NCBI GenBank assembly: GCA_029207755.1
Contig: JARCOQ010000001.1
Location: 96,390,640 to 96,454,639 of the forward strand
Direction: 5' to 3'
DNA: 64,000 bases
Source: Chamaea fasciata
Lineage: Eukaryota; Chordata; Aves; Passeriformes; Sylviidae
Both the position numbers and the translations under genes were made by a program. The notes under the pieces are model-generated. The model saw only the letters and a program-made list of their open reading frames with translations, made no database searches and was not told where the DNA came from. Below, in pieces: positions 1 through 12,759 of this stretch (position 1 is its first letter; each line of letters begins with the position of its first letter).

Positions 1-112
1 GGAAACTTAGGTCTAGTGTCTCTTGTGACCTGGTGAAAATTATTCAGAATTCAATATGGGACTGTTTCTTAGCTTCTGTATCATACCTCAGCTGTAGGGG
101 ACTCTGGGATGG

Positions 113-1021
113 TGTCGAGGTTTGACACTGGCCCAACACCAGGCACCAACAAGAGTCACTTGCTCACCCTCCCCTGCCACAGCTGGGCAGAGGAGAGGGA
201 ACAAAAAGTTAATGAAGGCTTCAGGAGTTGAGATAAGGACCAGGAGAAAACACTTCAAGGGCAAAACAGGCTCAACTTAACATTGCAAAGTGAAATTTAT
301 TACTAACAGAATCCAAGGAGGATAATGAGAAGTAAAATAAACCACCATTTCCCCTCAGCCCCTCCCTTCTTCCCACCAGCAGTGCATGGAGAAAGAGCAT
401 GGGGATTTTGGTCAGTTCAGATATTTTGTTCTGCTGCTCTGGGAGAGGAGTCCTTCCCCTGTGAGACTATGGGGTCCCTCCCATGGGAGACAGTTCTCCA
501 TGAACTTCTCTGGCATGGGTCCACTCTCACAAGCAGCAGCACTGCACCTGCTGCAACATGAGTGCCTCTAATGTGCAGTCAGTTCTCCCAAAACGCTTGT
601 GGCATGTGTCTCTCTTTCCATGGTTTGCAGTCATCCAGGGACTGGCTGCTCCAGTGTGGAAGCAAAGGCCCTCTCTCTCCACTGGGTCTTCCGCTGGGTC
701 ACAGCCTCTTCCAGGCATCTACCTGCTCTGGCATGGGCACCTCCCCCATGGGCTGCGGGTGGATCTCTGCATCCCCCGTGTACCATGGACTGCAGAGGGA
801 CAACCTGCTTCACCATGGTCTTCACCACAGCCTGCAGGGGAATCTCAGCTCCGGTGCCTGGAACACCTTCTCCCCCTCCTTCTCCACTGACCTTGGTGTT
901 GCCATGTTGTTTTCCTTCACATGTTCTGCTTTCCTTCTCTTCTCTGACTAGGAGCAAAACCTGTGACTTTTCCAGCAGCTTCCCAGAGGAGCCATCTTTG
1001 TGGCCCCCTGCTACCAAAACA
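113..1021 (-). mobile_element. Solo LTR, 909 bp, duplication GATGG
   Basis: The element begins TGTCGAGG and ends CCAAAACA (TG...CA), flanked by GATGG at 108-112 and 1022-1026. A 5-bp duplication fits an ERVL- or gamma-like family. AATAAA read on the minus strand near 286-300 sets the orientation. The interior holds imperfect repeats built on catggg/ccatgggctgcag-like units. Reading frames through 325-1113 are open only because the LTR is GC-rich; I regard them as non-coding. It is a type I recognise as common in bird genomes. Confidence 0.85.
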
Positions 1022-1026
1022 GATGG

Positions 1027-3917
1027 TTTTGTCTGAGGACTTAATTTTTGAGAAAGTTGGCATAACAAGCTCTGAGGTGAGCCCAGTACTAGGTGCAGGA
1101 GCCAGTGGAGCAAAAGAAGCAGTACAGAGTGTGTCAGAGGAAATAGCTGTATGGCTTGAATTTATACTGGAAAAGGGAAATAACACAGTACCTTGGATGC
1201 AATGAATTTGCTTATTAATACAAATCTGTGAATGGAAAGATGGTTGTTAGAGAACCTATTGCCTCTACCTGCTGGCCTTCATACCACTGCAGGTAAATTT
1301 GACCAAAAGGTTCCTTGCACTTGCTTACATAGAGATAACATCTATGTGGTATCGTTTGGAATATAAAAGGTATTTAAAATTGAATAAATAGGTGAATCAA
1401 AGGTGTTTACTTTTTTGAAAACTGTTCCTTATATGTCTGGTTATACTACTGAGTATACTGGTTATGACAGCATTGCCAGACAGTCCCAGGGAAGCAGGGG
1501 AACAAAAATCATTGGGAGAAGTTAACAGAAGAATAATCTCAGGGTGGTCTGTCCTACTCACAACATACCAAGCACTAGTTTCACTGAGTCTGTTTTAATT
1601 TCAACTCTAAATTTTTAGCCAGGTATGCTTTAAACACCCCATATGGAACCACTGTTTTTCATTGCCCTGCATCTTCTCTACTGCTTTTATTTGTTAGGAA
1701 ATGAAAATCATACCTAGTTTTGAGAGATTTTCTGTGTAATTGTCCATTCTGTGATAGGCCATACAGCATTTGCTGTCTTGGAAGTTTAGTCAGGTTTTTT
1801 TGGCCATTATCCCTCTGGTGTGTAGCAAGCAGTAAACAGTGTTTGTTTTCACTTGGATGGAGATGATTTGCCTTTATGGATGGTCTGCCCTGTGCTGCTG
1901 AATCTTGTTTGGGTAAACTTGTATTCTGATGGTGTGGTGACACAGCATGCACACAGTAAATATATATCTCACTAATAGGGTTTTTTTGCTAGTGGTTTGC
2001 GTTATATAATTGTTCATATGCTTGTACACTGCATACTACTAGGATTTATGCTAGTTTATATGGCACAACAGTGTGAAATAGAGAATGATTTTATCACTAA
2101 CTTTCTTACCAGAGGAAGCTGTTTCAAGTGTCTGATTATTCAGGATACAAGACAGTTTAGTCATCAAATTTTTAGTAAATGGCAGAAGTACTTCTTAAGC
2201 AATGAATACATCTGTGACCAACAGAATCCAAGGAAGTGTAGAGAGTCCTACTTCTAATTGCTTTCTATTTATAAAACAAAACCAAAATATGCCAAAAGCT
2301 ATGTCTTGTATTTCAGTTATCGTTATTTACTTGTTTTGGCATCCATGGTGTATTATCTAAAGCCTTTAAAATTTTAAGAAGGTTTTGATAAAAAGAGGCT
2401 GAAAATACCTTGAAGTTTCCTCATCTTCTGTTTTCTAAGTAAAGACAGAAACTAGTGAAACTGGGATCAAATACTTACATGGGGTGCACCTTATGTCATC
2501 AGTTGTGCTTTAAAATTTGCCAGAACAGTTCACTTCCAGAAATTCTGAAAGAAAATGTGCCACTTTCATGCTTGTATGTGCCCTAGCTATTCCCAGATTT
2601 TGATACACAGCATCATTTTATGGAAAGTTCTAAGGCATCTTCCATTCAAACACAGTTTATTTGGTTTGGGAACACTTGTTGTGTGTAGCCAAAATAGTTT
2701 ATCAGTTTTCCAGCTCTAATCCTTAATAAATAAGCTTTTATGTGCATGTGTCTGTATTATAAAGTATGAATTCAGAGCAGGGAGAGGAGGGAATACTCTT
2801 TCACTTATTGATTTACTGATGCATGATTCTAAATTTAACTTCTGATTTTCTATATCAAGACATACATATCTAAGTGCTAAATTAAAAAATAAACAAAATA
2901 CATGAATTAAAAATAAATAAAATAAATATACACAAGCTAAATATATATGTAGAGATGGCTAAATGTAAAGTGAATATTATTATTTCTTTTTATTTAATGT
3001 TTGTTTAGTGGAAGCTGCCTTTTTGTAGGTTTTTTTTCTTTTCAAACCTATCCTGGAAGGAAGGGGTACTGTCCCCTCCTGATGTCTCTTTCTCTCTGTT
3101 GCATACAGAGCTTGGGTGGCAGTCACACTGGAGCTTAAATCTGAGACACCTACAATTAGGTGAGACAAATTCTGTTATTATGGTTCATGAGGGAGAATAT
3201 TTTTACACTTTTTCATTCATAGTTACTATTACTGAACAAATGGACCTACAAAAATAAACTACTACACATTCTCAGGATAAATTTCTCAGGAGTCTGATAC
3301 AGAAGTGTATATTTCAATATTGTCATAAGAAAATCAGTGGAGAGGAACTTACTTTTGTAGATCTATACAAAAATTCAAGTTACATATTCTCAAAGCCTGC
3401 TATGTTTTCTCTAATCTTAATGCAATTACCAAGAAGAGCACAAAAAATGTCACAAAAGACTTTTCTGGCAGTAGTGAGTTGGAAGAGGTAGTAGAAAGTT
3501 AGACAAAATCCAGGCATAACCACCATGTTTGCATTCAAAACATAGGGCAATAATCCTCTTGTATCCTCTTGTTATAGTCTTTCAAATCATAAATGAAGAA
3601 AAAAAGGCAGAAGCGTTGACATCGGTGACAGCAAATAGGGTTCTGGATTGATTTTTCTGCTTTCTTTGTTCCAGAATTCCAGCTGTGCTTTGAAGAACTC
3701 CTCCTTCAGTTGTGACAAAATATCACGGCAAGTATTTCTTTTATATTTTATGTAGCAGTGTCATGTGGTGTGGCGGTGGGTTTAGGCTTTGTTAATTGTG
3801 GTTGTGATTTCTGTGAGTTCAGTCTTCTGCTATCCAAGTACCATTTTTACAATGCCTTTATGAGAAAACAACTAGGCATAGTTACTGAGCTGATCTTCTG
3901 ATAGTTTATTAAGAAGG
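1027..3917. other. Intergenic or upstream intron, no gene seen
   Basis: This is AT-rich, unique-looking sequence. It includes an A/T low-complexity patch at about 2875-2950 built of AAATAAA-like words. No exon with convincing splice sites, RNA gene or intact repeat was recognised. It is probably 5' intronic or upstream sequence of TNS3. Confidence 0.5.
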
Positions 3918-4639
3918 TGTAGAAGTTTGAGGCAGATTTTTGGAAGGAAACCTCCTAAGGGGGCCCTCCCTCCCCTCCCCCAACCGGTTCAGGGAAGAAA
4001 AAAACCTCCTCCGAGAGAAGTGGAAAGAACCCTGTTTATTAAACAGACAAAGCACTTCCCAGCACAATAAATTCTACAATACTGGATGACAAGAACTTTG
4101 TGCTGCTGTGGAGAGATGACAGGATTAGAAAAGAAGTCCTTCCTGGAGGTGGTTGCTCTGTCTCAGTCCCTCTGGTGCTGGGACATGCTGCGCAGAATGG
4201 ATCTTGGTGGGTTCCAGGTGCAGGCCCCCACGGCACTCCCCCGAGTCCTCTGTCCAGAGAGATTTTAACATTCCAAAGGAAGGCGAAAAAAGAGGGGAAA
4301 AAAACAGGAAAGAAAAAAAAAACAGGAGGAGAGGAAAAAAAAGTGAAACTTCTCCTTCTCTGCTAGCTACTGCCTAACTAGCTAACTAACTACTGAAGAA
4401 AAAAAAAAATCTCTCCATCCCTCGTCATGTGTTGCTGAATCTGACTCTCAAGGCCAGCTGGCGGAGGAAAGTTTCTGAAAACAAACCGCACGCCTCTCCC
4501 TTCCCCCTGCTCCCAGACCCAACACCAAGGGCACACAGGGCAGTATCCAACAGAGATCCAACAGACAACTGGGGATACAAACCTCACAACGTCACCCCAT
4601 GACAGACGGAAAAAGTTGTGCCCAGCACCTGGAAAAGCA
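3918..4639 (-). mobile_element. Probable solo LTR, about 720 bp
   Basis: The element starts TGTAGAAGTTTGAGGCAG and ends near GGAAAAGCA. It carries purine-rich tracts, a CTAA microsatellite near 4374-4392 and an antisense polyadenylation context (gtttattaaacag near 4034). The layout matches an avian LTR that I recognise from other genomes, read on the minus strand. I could not see a clean target duplication, so the edges are approximate. Confidence 0.7.
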
Positions 4640-5166
4640 GTAGAAGTATTTGCTAACCAGTGAAATTAATTGAATTACATTCATGTCTGTTGTACTTTGG
4701 GGGCTGGTTTTAGATTCACTTCAGTTTTACCCAGAGCAGGCTTCAAGATTTGCAGTGTTTAACAGATTGCTGGTCAAGCTTCCAATTTGTAAAACGTTTG
4801 AGGAATTCTACAGAGAGGTGTGTACAGACAGAAGTACCTATACATTTATGTTTGACTCACAAATTTATTGTGCTAGTATTTGTCAAATTGCTTGTATTCA
4901 TTTTGTTGCTTTTCCACATTATTGGTTGCAGAGATTTTTTCACTGCAGTTTGGATGTAAAGGATTCTGGTGGAGAACTCCATTTGTGTTCTGAACTGAAT
5001 AGTTTGAGCTCTGTAGGTGTTTAATGAGTTGTAATTGTATTGAAATTGTTGCAAACCTCTGATGCATGGCTGTAGGAGTCTAAGTTGCAATTTCTTCTCA
5101 ATAATGTGCCATGTTTCTTCTTGGCTGCATTGCTCTGAACTACTGTCACATCTAATTTCTTCCCAG

Positions 5167-5338
5167 AAGTGTAGACTTTGATCACATTATGGAGGAAGGC
5201 TATGAACTTGACCTCACTTACATCACAGAGCGGATTATTGCTGTATCCTTCCCTGCTGGCTGTTCTGAGGAAACTTACCTCCACAATCTACAAGAAGTAA
5301 CACGAATGCTCAAGTCCAAACACGGTGATAATTACTTG
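5167..5338 (+). CDS. TNS3: TNS3 coding exon 1 (start codon exon)
   Basis: The acceptor is ttcttcccag ending at 5166 and the donor is gtacgt at 5339. The ATG at 5189 opens [11 protein letters not shown], the expected tensin-3 start, and the exon gives residues 1-50, ending in D-N-Y-L at phase 0. The 22 bases before the ATG hold no in-frame stop. An N-terminally extended isoform through an upstream exon is therefore not excluded, but the ATG matches the usual TNS3 start. This is the beginning of the PTEN-like domain. Confidence 0.93.
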
Positions 5339-6060
5339 GTACGTGTAAGATCAGCCATTTGTGGCGCATCTTCTTTTGTCATGCAGGAAGACTACTTTAT
5401 GTCTACATAAACCATTATAAATTAAAGTCACTCTTTGGTCCATCTTCACAGCCTTGTAGCAAGATTTTCAGTTGTGTTTTAAGCTGCTAGATATTGAAAA
5501 CACATTTTTGCTGGGGGAGTGCAGTCTCTGTGGTGATGTGGTGATAAGATGTAGTCAAATGCTGAAGAATAATTGCACTGACCATTTTCATTGTCCAAAG
5601 CATGCTCTTAAAAATACACACCCTGCAATGTGGAGTGTGTTCTTCTGTTGTAGCAGTGATCTGCATCTGGGTTCTTAGGTGGATATCTGATAGTCTGTCA
5701 CTGTCATGTCTTCACTTGTGAAGTCAACATGTAAAAGCTGGGTTGCTGTTGATGTGTTCTGTCCAACTTTTTCTCATTAACTTGTTTTAGGTGAATTTTT
5801 TTATGCCATTTAGTTTTCTGCAAATCAAGCAAATATATAGTGAGCTCTGTGTGCAGATTTTTTTTTTTTTAAATGTTGACGACAAACTATTAATCTCCTG
5901 TGCTGTTTTCTGGATAGGGCCATTGCATGTATTGTCTCACCTTGTTCTATGAAGGTGTGGTAGTTTAGCATAGATGTGAGGGTTTTTGGTTTTTTTGGGA
6001 AGTTATAGCAGATGTTGACAGCTTGGCTGACCAATTAAAGAGTTAGTTATGCCTCTGGAG
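5339..6060. other. TNS3 intron 1, left part; nothing recognised
   Basis: Ordinary intron sequence follows the first donor. Reading frames at 5472-5678 and 5825-6034 lack any family signature. Repeat-derived DNA begins at about 6065. Confidence 0.5.
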
Positions 6061-6064
6061 AACC

Positions 6065-7910
6065 CTGACTTAAATCAGAGGATCCCAGATAGCTCGGCCC
6101 TTTTCTCTTGTGGCTGGCCAGAAGTTAACATCACATCAGAAGTTAGAGGCCCAGTCCAGGCCCCGTTGCCTGCCCCGGTCGGTTTGGGCTGGGCCTGGCT
6201 GGGCCTCTAGGGGCCGCTGCCCTGCAAGCAGGTCCTGGCCAGGCCATGTCCTGTCTGGGCTGCTGGTGCCACTGGCCCCAGAGAGGCATCAATCAGCATT
6301 CCAGAGCATGCTTCCCCCCCACCCAGCCCCCATTCCTCATCACCTGCGTGGCTTTCAAGATAGACACTGGGAGCCAGCTTGAGAGAAAAAAAAGACTCTG
6401 GGCAAAAACATTAACCCTTTCCTCCATGGAAGACAGAGTGATTGTCCTGGGTTTCAGTGCAGGATTTGCACAAAGTGTTTATTCTATCACGTCTTCATGA
6501 GCTGTTGAAACCAGATGGGGCAGTGTTTTTCCCAGGCCCCCTCCCTCTGGGCTATCTTCTGTTAATGGCCCATCGATGCCTTTGCTGCATGACTCATTGG
6601 TAACTCCCTCTGGGACCTATCTCTGTTTAATGGGCCATCAAGACCCACTTCATGACTCATAGAAAGATATGATCCTATTGTGAGATGCTCTGCCCAGGGG
6701 GAGGAGCCAAGCATTCTCACCTGGATATAATCTGGAATTTGGGATAGTACAGGCAGCCTTTACCCACTGGATTCCCAGAGGACTAGAGCTACCAGACCTT
6801 TCTATGGGATCACTGCTTCAGAAAGACCACCTCATCTGGACTGCTTCCACCACCCTGATCAGGTTGTGTTCTGACTCTGTCAGTGGTCTTTTGTATTATT
6901 GCATTTATTTTATTTTACTTTTTTTTTTCTTCCTATTAAATTGTATTTCTGACTTGGAGTCTCTCACTGGTTTTGCTTTCAAACCACTACAGTGATTTAA
7001 AATGTAGAGAGACAGCATGAGACAAAGTCAGTGAAAGGACTGATAAATATTATTGGAAGAAGGCATAGAAGAGGTCGGCACTTTTGACTGGACTTCTCTG
7101 GATGTAGCCATGGAGAAATAGACTATTTCTTGTAATATCACAATGCTGTATGGGGAAATGTACGTTCTAGTCAAAGGTTATGTGTACTGATATAAGTGAG
7201 ATTTAGTTGAGAATTCTGAGTACCCCGGCTCCTGGGGTAAAAATAAAGAAGTCTCAGCTTTTCAGACAAAGATAATTCTAGAAAGAAAGTGATTTGAAGC
7301 CCCAGCTCCTGGGGTAATAGGTCTCTTTCTGTTAAGATAGAGACCATTTTAGAGATAAAAGAAAAGAATCCTTGTTTTATACTAAAAGAAGCATTCTTAA
7401 ATAGTATACCAAATATGCTGAGAGACCCATGAGTAGCCAGAGAAAAGCTGCTAATGGGTCGGACTGCACAAATCTGCAAAATTCTGTGCGATTGCAGATT
7501 TGTGACATTGACAGCTACCAGACTTTTTATTGTGATAAGTGTCTCCATGAAACTCTAGAGAGACTCCTCTCCCAGAGTGATGCAAGATTATGTTTAGATG
7601 GTTGAACTGACTGAAAATCATAGTTTTCTCTCTGTGTTGTGTGGGAAAATGAACAGTTTGTATTAGGAGAAAGGGTTAGTCTAGAAGTTTCATTTGGTTT
7701 TTTCCTTTTTTCTTTTTCTTAGTGTGTGTTAACGAAACTATCTGTTTACCTTAAGTTGAGCCTGTTTTTCCTTTTTCTCTCAAATCCTCTCTCCCAGAGG
7801 GAAAAGAGAGTAGACACTCATATCACTACACTAAATTTGTCAAAACAGAATTTGGCGAATGTGAAACCACTACAGAAGGTGAATTTAAAACAAGGCCAAT
7901 ATTTTATTTA
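6065..7910 (+). mobile_element. Degenerate retroelement fragment, split by a solo LTR
   Basis: A GC-rich block (6090-6430) and an AT-rich block (6997-about 7910) look like two parts of one old LTR-type repeat that I have seen in bird genomes but cannot name. The solo LTR at 6443-6991 interrupts it. The right half has two copies of a dyad, CCCC[A/G]GCTCCTGGGG, at 7223-7237 and 7300-7314. Boundaries are approximate, and no coding domain is recognisable. Confidence 0.45.
6443..6991 (+). mobile_element. Solo LTR, 549 bp, duplication GTGAT
   Basis: It runs from TGTCCTGGG to CCACTACA and is flanked by GTGAT at 6438-6442 and 6992-6996. Near the 3' end there is a TATTAAATTG polyadenylation context followed by a T-rich U5. 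A second copy of the same family lies inverted at 30747-31267 and shares both ends, including the TATCACxTCTTCATGA block near the 5' end. The 5-bp duplication fits an ERVL-type integrase. Confidence 0.9.
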
Positions 7911-9200
7911 CTTTTTTCTTGTACTGTCTTTTTAGGTAGTGTGTGTAAACTGTTAGAATTAAATCTAGGACTTCAAGAACATGACCTTTACTTACGGTAG
8001 AAATTAGTTACTAGAGAGATTCCACTAATGATTTAAACACATTATCATCTTCTCACAAACTGAGATGTCACAGATGCATTGTGAACCAGACTGAACTTGT
8101 GATGTGGACTGATAACCTCAGAATGCTGCCTTGGTGCCCTTGGCTTCCCTTGTGTCAGGCAATGGTAGCTTATAAGGCACACAATAGTAATAGTTTGAAT
8201 AGTTTGAAGTTTACTGTGTGTAAAGCTTTAAAAGTTCAAATTCACTTGTTCTCTGGCCTTTTCCATGCAATAACAGTGTAAGCTTGTAGTCTCTTCAATC
8301 GAATCTCACTTAATACTTGTTTGTATTACAAAAATCTGATCTATGGTAAGTCTGGTTTAGTGTCTGAGAAGGATTGTAGTGTTTGTCTCTGGGAGGGATT
8401 GTCCTCAGTTTCTCTTTCACTGATTTTTGTTATTTTTTGTTTGAGTTTTGTTCTATTAATTTGTTTTCTAATGGGTACTTTGGAAATCAGAAATCTTGAT
8501 AAATAGAAAGCTTGATGCTGTCTACTCCAAATGTGTTTCTGCAAATTTGCAAGTTAACCTGACAAAGCATTGCAGGATTAGATTGTAGAAAGCTTGTTTT
8601 TAAATTACCTTTTGTTTCTCATGTTTTGAATACCTCTTCAGCCTGCTCAAGAGGCACATGTATAACAGCAAAGAAAAAAATCCCCAAAACCTCCACAAAA
8701 TGGTATGCAGCTCAGCAGTCATGCTGAATTTGATGGGAACAATTCTTCTATTTTATTGGGTCAAGGTCTCAGCTAACAGAACATATACTACAATTCAGCA
8801 TTTCTCATTTTTTATCTAGTTGTTTTCCTTTCACTACAGTGATAGGAGGGAGCTCATTGTTTCCTGTGTGAGTATGAGTTTGTTATGAAGAGTATGAAAA
8901 AAACCCCAAAGTATCTAATTTTCTCTAACAGTAGAGGATTATACTTTGACAGTCTGAGACCAGAGTCCTTCAGGGAGAGACGAAAGCTTGATAGCTTACA
9001 ATAAATTTTTCTCTGCCTTTGATGTCTTAAAAAACCCATGTCGGCTGTGGGCTTTGGTTCCCAGAAGAAACATGACTCTTCCAACAGATGAAAATTAGAA
9101 ACTGAGGGTAATGCTCCTCTTTCTTGTACCAAAATACAAGTAGACCTAGGATATGCCAAAAAGGGACCAAAAAGGATGCAGTTAATCTTCCACTGTGTCA
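7911..9200. other. TNS3 intron 1, no feature
   Basis: Unique-looking AT-rich intron. Short open frames (8081-8281, 8321-8506 and minus 8854-9201) carry no domain signature or splice context that I trust. Confidence 0.45.
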
Positions 9201-9813
9201 TGATGGTTTAATCCCACAAGTAACTTGGCCCCACACAGCTGCTCACTTGCTTCCTCACCAGTAGAATGGAGACGAGAATTGGAAGAGTAAAAGTGAAAAA
9301 ATACGTATTATGAGCTTAATAGGTTAAACAAAAGCTTTACACACAAGCAAAGCAAACCAAGGAATTATTAATTGCTTTCTATGGGCAGGCAGATATTCAA
9401 CCATCCCCAGGACAGCCGGGCTTCATAATGTGTAATGTGAAGCCTTTCATAATGAGTTGGGAAGTCAAACACTACCACTCTGAATGTCCCCACTTCCTCC
9501 TTCCTTAGGCTTATGTGCTGAGTATGTAATATGATACAGAAAATCCTTTTGGTCAGTTGGGGTTATCTTGTCTTGGCTGTGTCCTTTCCCAGTTTCTTGT
9601 GCATACCCAGCCCGCTCACTGGTGGTGTGGTGTGAAGGCTCTTGAAAAGAAAAACATTTCTTGAAAAAGAAAAGCTCTTGACACTGTGTAAGGACTGCTC
9701 AATAATAATGAAAACATCTCTCTTTTATCGACACCATTTTCAACAAAATCCAAATCACAGTCCCATTTGAGCTACTATGAAGAAAATTAACTCTACCCCA
9801 GCTAAAACAAACA
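9201..9813 (-). mobile_element. Solo LTR, about 613 bp, minus strand
   Basis: The + strand reads TGATGGTTTAATCCC at the left and GCTAAAACAAACA at the right. The interior landmarks (CCCCACACAGCTGCTCACT, GGCAGGCAG, TTGGTCAGTTGGGGTTA, GAAAATTAACTCTA) match a widespread avian ERVL-type LTR read on the minus strand. No clean target duplication is visible, so the ends may be off by a few bases. Confidence 0.75.
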
Positions 9814-11359
9814 CACAATGGCATCTTTTTATACCATATACTTCTCTTCAAAGACTTATGTGATGTCTTGCTTTGTTGTATGTGAAATGTTGGTTCCTGT
9901 ACCTTCTGGTACTATTCTGTGGTGTTGGGATACTTGGAGTATCTCAATGTGATCATTGTAGTTTGACAGGGACTTCGGTATAACAGCATCTTTGAGTTTG
10001 GTGTCTGATCCATCAATGACAAATACCAATCGTGAAGAGGGCTGTATCCTGAAAACCAGGGGTTTTTAATTGTTCTTAAGTATAAATACAATAAGAAAGA
10101 TGAATAAAAAGTTTTTGTCAAATACCCCTTCTTTTCCTGTGGAAAATTTTAGCTAATCAATTTCTTAATATAACCTTAGCACTCATTTTAAGAATTCTGT
10201 ACTGAGATCTGTATTTAGAACTGCACCTCTCTGTTAATTTGTTTTCCAATTATGAAAGCTAATAGAAAAGTACAAAAAGATTTGTGTCATTTTTAGAAGA
10301 TAATAATTTAATTCCTGTTTTACTATTGGTATTTCCAATAAGGATATGTACAGTGATGTAATTGCTTTAACCTGTTGAGTTTTTGACTTCTTTGCTTAGA
10401 CATCTCATGAGAGTGCTGGTTAACACAAAACAGTAACACTTTAGAAGAGTGTTACACTTTAGAAAAGGGTTTTTAAATGGTCGTCGGGTAGTAATAAACT
10501 GTATAATGGACTTGCGTCATATTAACTCTTTCTCATGTTTATGACCTGTTTATTCCATTCTCTCCATGTAATTAATGAGACTTTTTCAATGATTATGCCA
10601 TCTATATGTAACTTGGAATGTGAAACAGCCACACTGTGAAAGAGAAGCTGCCTCATTAGCATGGTTTCAGTTCTCGAGTAATGGTATTTTAACTTTTTGT
10701 TATTGATTGATACTAATTTAAGGCACTTTCTAATTAAAGAGTCAATTATTCTTGTATACACTGCTTTCTTTTGTTCATTCTGCAATGTATCTCTTCATTT
10801 ATTCATTATTAAGCACTAAGTGGAGGGTAACTTGCTGTTTAGTGAATTAACAGAAGAGCTGGAAGATCTCATAGGCTAACATATAGTTAAATAGGTATGT
10901 CGTATCTTCCCTGCAAAGTTTTGATAGATCAATACTTTCTTGTCAGGCACACAAATTCAAATTTTAACACTTTGCCACCTTCCCAGACTTCTCACTGTTA
11001 CTTCTTATGTTCTGCATTATGTTGCATGGTAGCCAGGTCTCTCAGTATACCTCTGACTCACAACCATGCGAAATAAATAAGATGTAGTAGAATTTTAATT
11101 GTCCTTTTTCAAAATGTGCATTTAGGTTTAGCTTTAGTTTTATTGTAAAATAATTGAATATCTAAATTACATTTGCTAGTGCTGTCTGATGTCACATGTT
11201 AGTTTAGTTTAGTTTAGTTTAGTTTAGTTTAGTTTAGTAGAACAGTGGGCAAACCATATCATTGTAGTTTCTTGTAATTTTTATGTTTCATATATATCTG
11301 TTTACTGTATAAATTATAGAGTCTTGATGGTTAATATTTTTTTCTTTCTTTCTGAACAG
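9814..11359. other. TNS3 intron 1, right part; a pentamer repeat only
   Basis: Apart from the TTTAG tandem array near 11200 I see no gene, RNA or recognisable transposable element here. Confidence 0.45.
11199..11238 (+). repeat. TTTAG tandem repeat
   Basis: About seven perfect TTTAG units lie just 122 bp before coding exon 2. It is a simple microsatellite and likely length-polymorphic. Confidence 0.95.
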
Positions 11360-11410
11360 GTATTAAACCTCTCTGAAAAGAGGTATGACCTTTCCAAGCT
11401 TAACCCAAAG
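11360..11410 (+). CDS. TNS3: TNS3 coding exon 2
   Basis: This 51-base exon encodes residues 51-67, from V-L-N-L-S-E-K-R-Y-D-L to L-N-P-K, phase 0 at both ends. The acceptor is tttctgaacag and the donor gtacca, which is weak at +4 to +6. It continues the phosphatase-like domain. It is too short to be found as an ORF and was located by its tensin signature and by frame continuity with the neighbouring exons. Confidence 0.92.
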
Positions 11411-12636
11411 GTACCAATTGTCTGCCATAACATAGCTTTCTAGAGTTAAATGCAACTTAAATGGCCTGATAAGCACTGTAGCTATGCAAGTGTTGATATA
11501 CAGAGTAAGAGAAGAAGTTTTGGAAGATACTAAAAAACCCCACATGCATCCCTTTTTATTTTTTCTCAAGTTCTGTTTTGTGTCTGTTAGATCTGTGTTT
11601 TACACAGCTATTCCTATTGTTTTTTCAGACTTTACACACAGGACCAGAAGCCTGTTGTGACTTCTGAAAAACTTCTCTTGGGTGATACAAATTTTACTTC
11701 AAGTATACTTTCTTTGTGCAGTCACAGGACACTAGGGTTGTATACTGTAATGTACAGTCAGCTGAAGCTAGTGAACTCGATTCAGATAAGGACTTCCCTT
11801 TTGTATTGTCTTTGAGTAGTTGCTTCTCTGCCCAGTAGAGGCATAAGGAATGTCAGAATAATTGATGTCTGACTCTTGTTCCTTCTCACAACTGATCTGT
11901 TTGTTGTAAGAAATGGTGTGCAGGTGCACTTAGGCATCTGTTATAAGGCCAGACAAAGTAGCACAGATGTGTGTTTACAGCAGTAGATTTACAGAGATAA
12001 GCTACCTGAGGAAAGTACTAAAACTCCTCTTGATTTTAACTTTTTGCATTCTTTATTGATCATGAAAGATGTGTTTTTTAATATTAGGCATGTGTTGAAT
12101 GCATAATATGTATGTATTGCATATGTTTTATTAGTAAATATGTGTATAATAAAAAAGGTTTAGTAAACTGTACTATGTAGTGAATAGAAAATCTGAATAA
12201 AATTTTGACATCTTGTAATCATGTTGCACGTGAAGAAAATAAATTGAAAATAAAACTAATGCCATCAAAAATCATTCTTTGTTTTAATTCTGATTGTATT
12301 TGCTGTTACAAAATACCAGAAATTCTAACTGAAAAATCTTTTAAGAAATCAAGACCTTCAGAAATGTTGTCATTTTTAAATGGTTGGTGAGGTTGGGATG
12401 GGGCGAGAAGGAAGAAGTGTTTTGTTTATTTGTTTTTATAAAAGTACTAGTATCTTAAAAACCAACAAATTCCCTCTTCCACTTAAGAGATCTGTAAGCA
12501 TTATGAGAATTGTGTGATTGTGTGAGAAGGGAAAAGTTGTGAAGACTTTTAACCATGACAATTGTTTGAATACAGATTTTAGTATGTAATACTAGGGTCA
12601 AGGTGTCTATCATGAATCTTACTTGTTTAATTGCAG
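11411..12636. other. TNS3 intron 2, nothing recognised
   Basis: AT-rich intron of 1.2 kb with no repeat family or conserved reading frame recognised. Confidence 0.5.
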
Positions 12637-12759
12637 CTTATGGATGTGGGGTGGCCTGATCTCCATGCTCCACTTCTGGATAAGGTGTGCACCATCTGCA
12701 AGGCTATGGAGTCCTGGCTGGACAATGACCCTCAACACGTGGTGGTGATCCATTGCAGA
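12637..12759 (+). CDS. TNS3: TNS3 coding exon 3 (first half of the P-loop)
   Basis: The acceptor is tttaattgcag and the donor gtaagt at 12760. The exon encodes residues 68-108, beginning M-D-V-G-W-P-D-L-H after one residue and ending H-V-V-V-I-H-C-R. Cys107 is the catalytic-position cysteine of the CX5R motif. The rest of the loop is on the next exon, so the active-site signature is split by an intron exactly after Arg108. Phase 0 at both ends. Confidence 0.94.

Noticed and set aside
325..1113. Several overlapping reading frames of 60-160 codons on both strands
   Set aside because: They lie inside a solo LTR with low stop density due to GC-rich repeats. No domain or splice context is visible.
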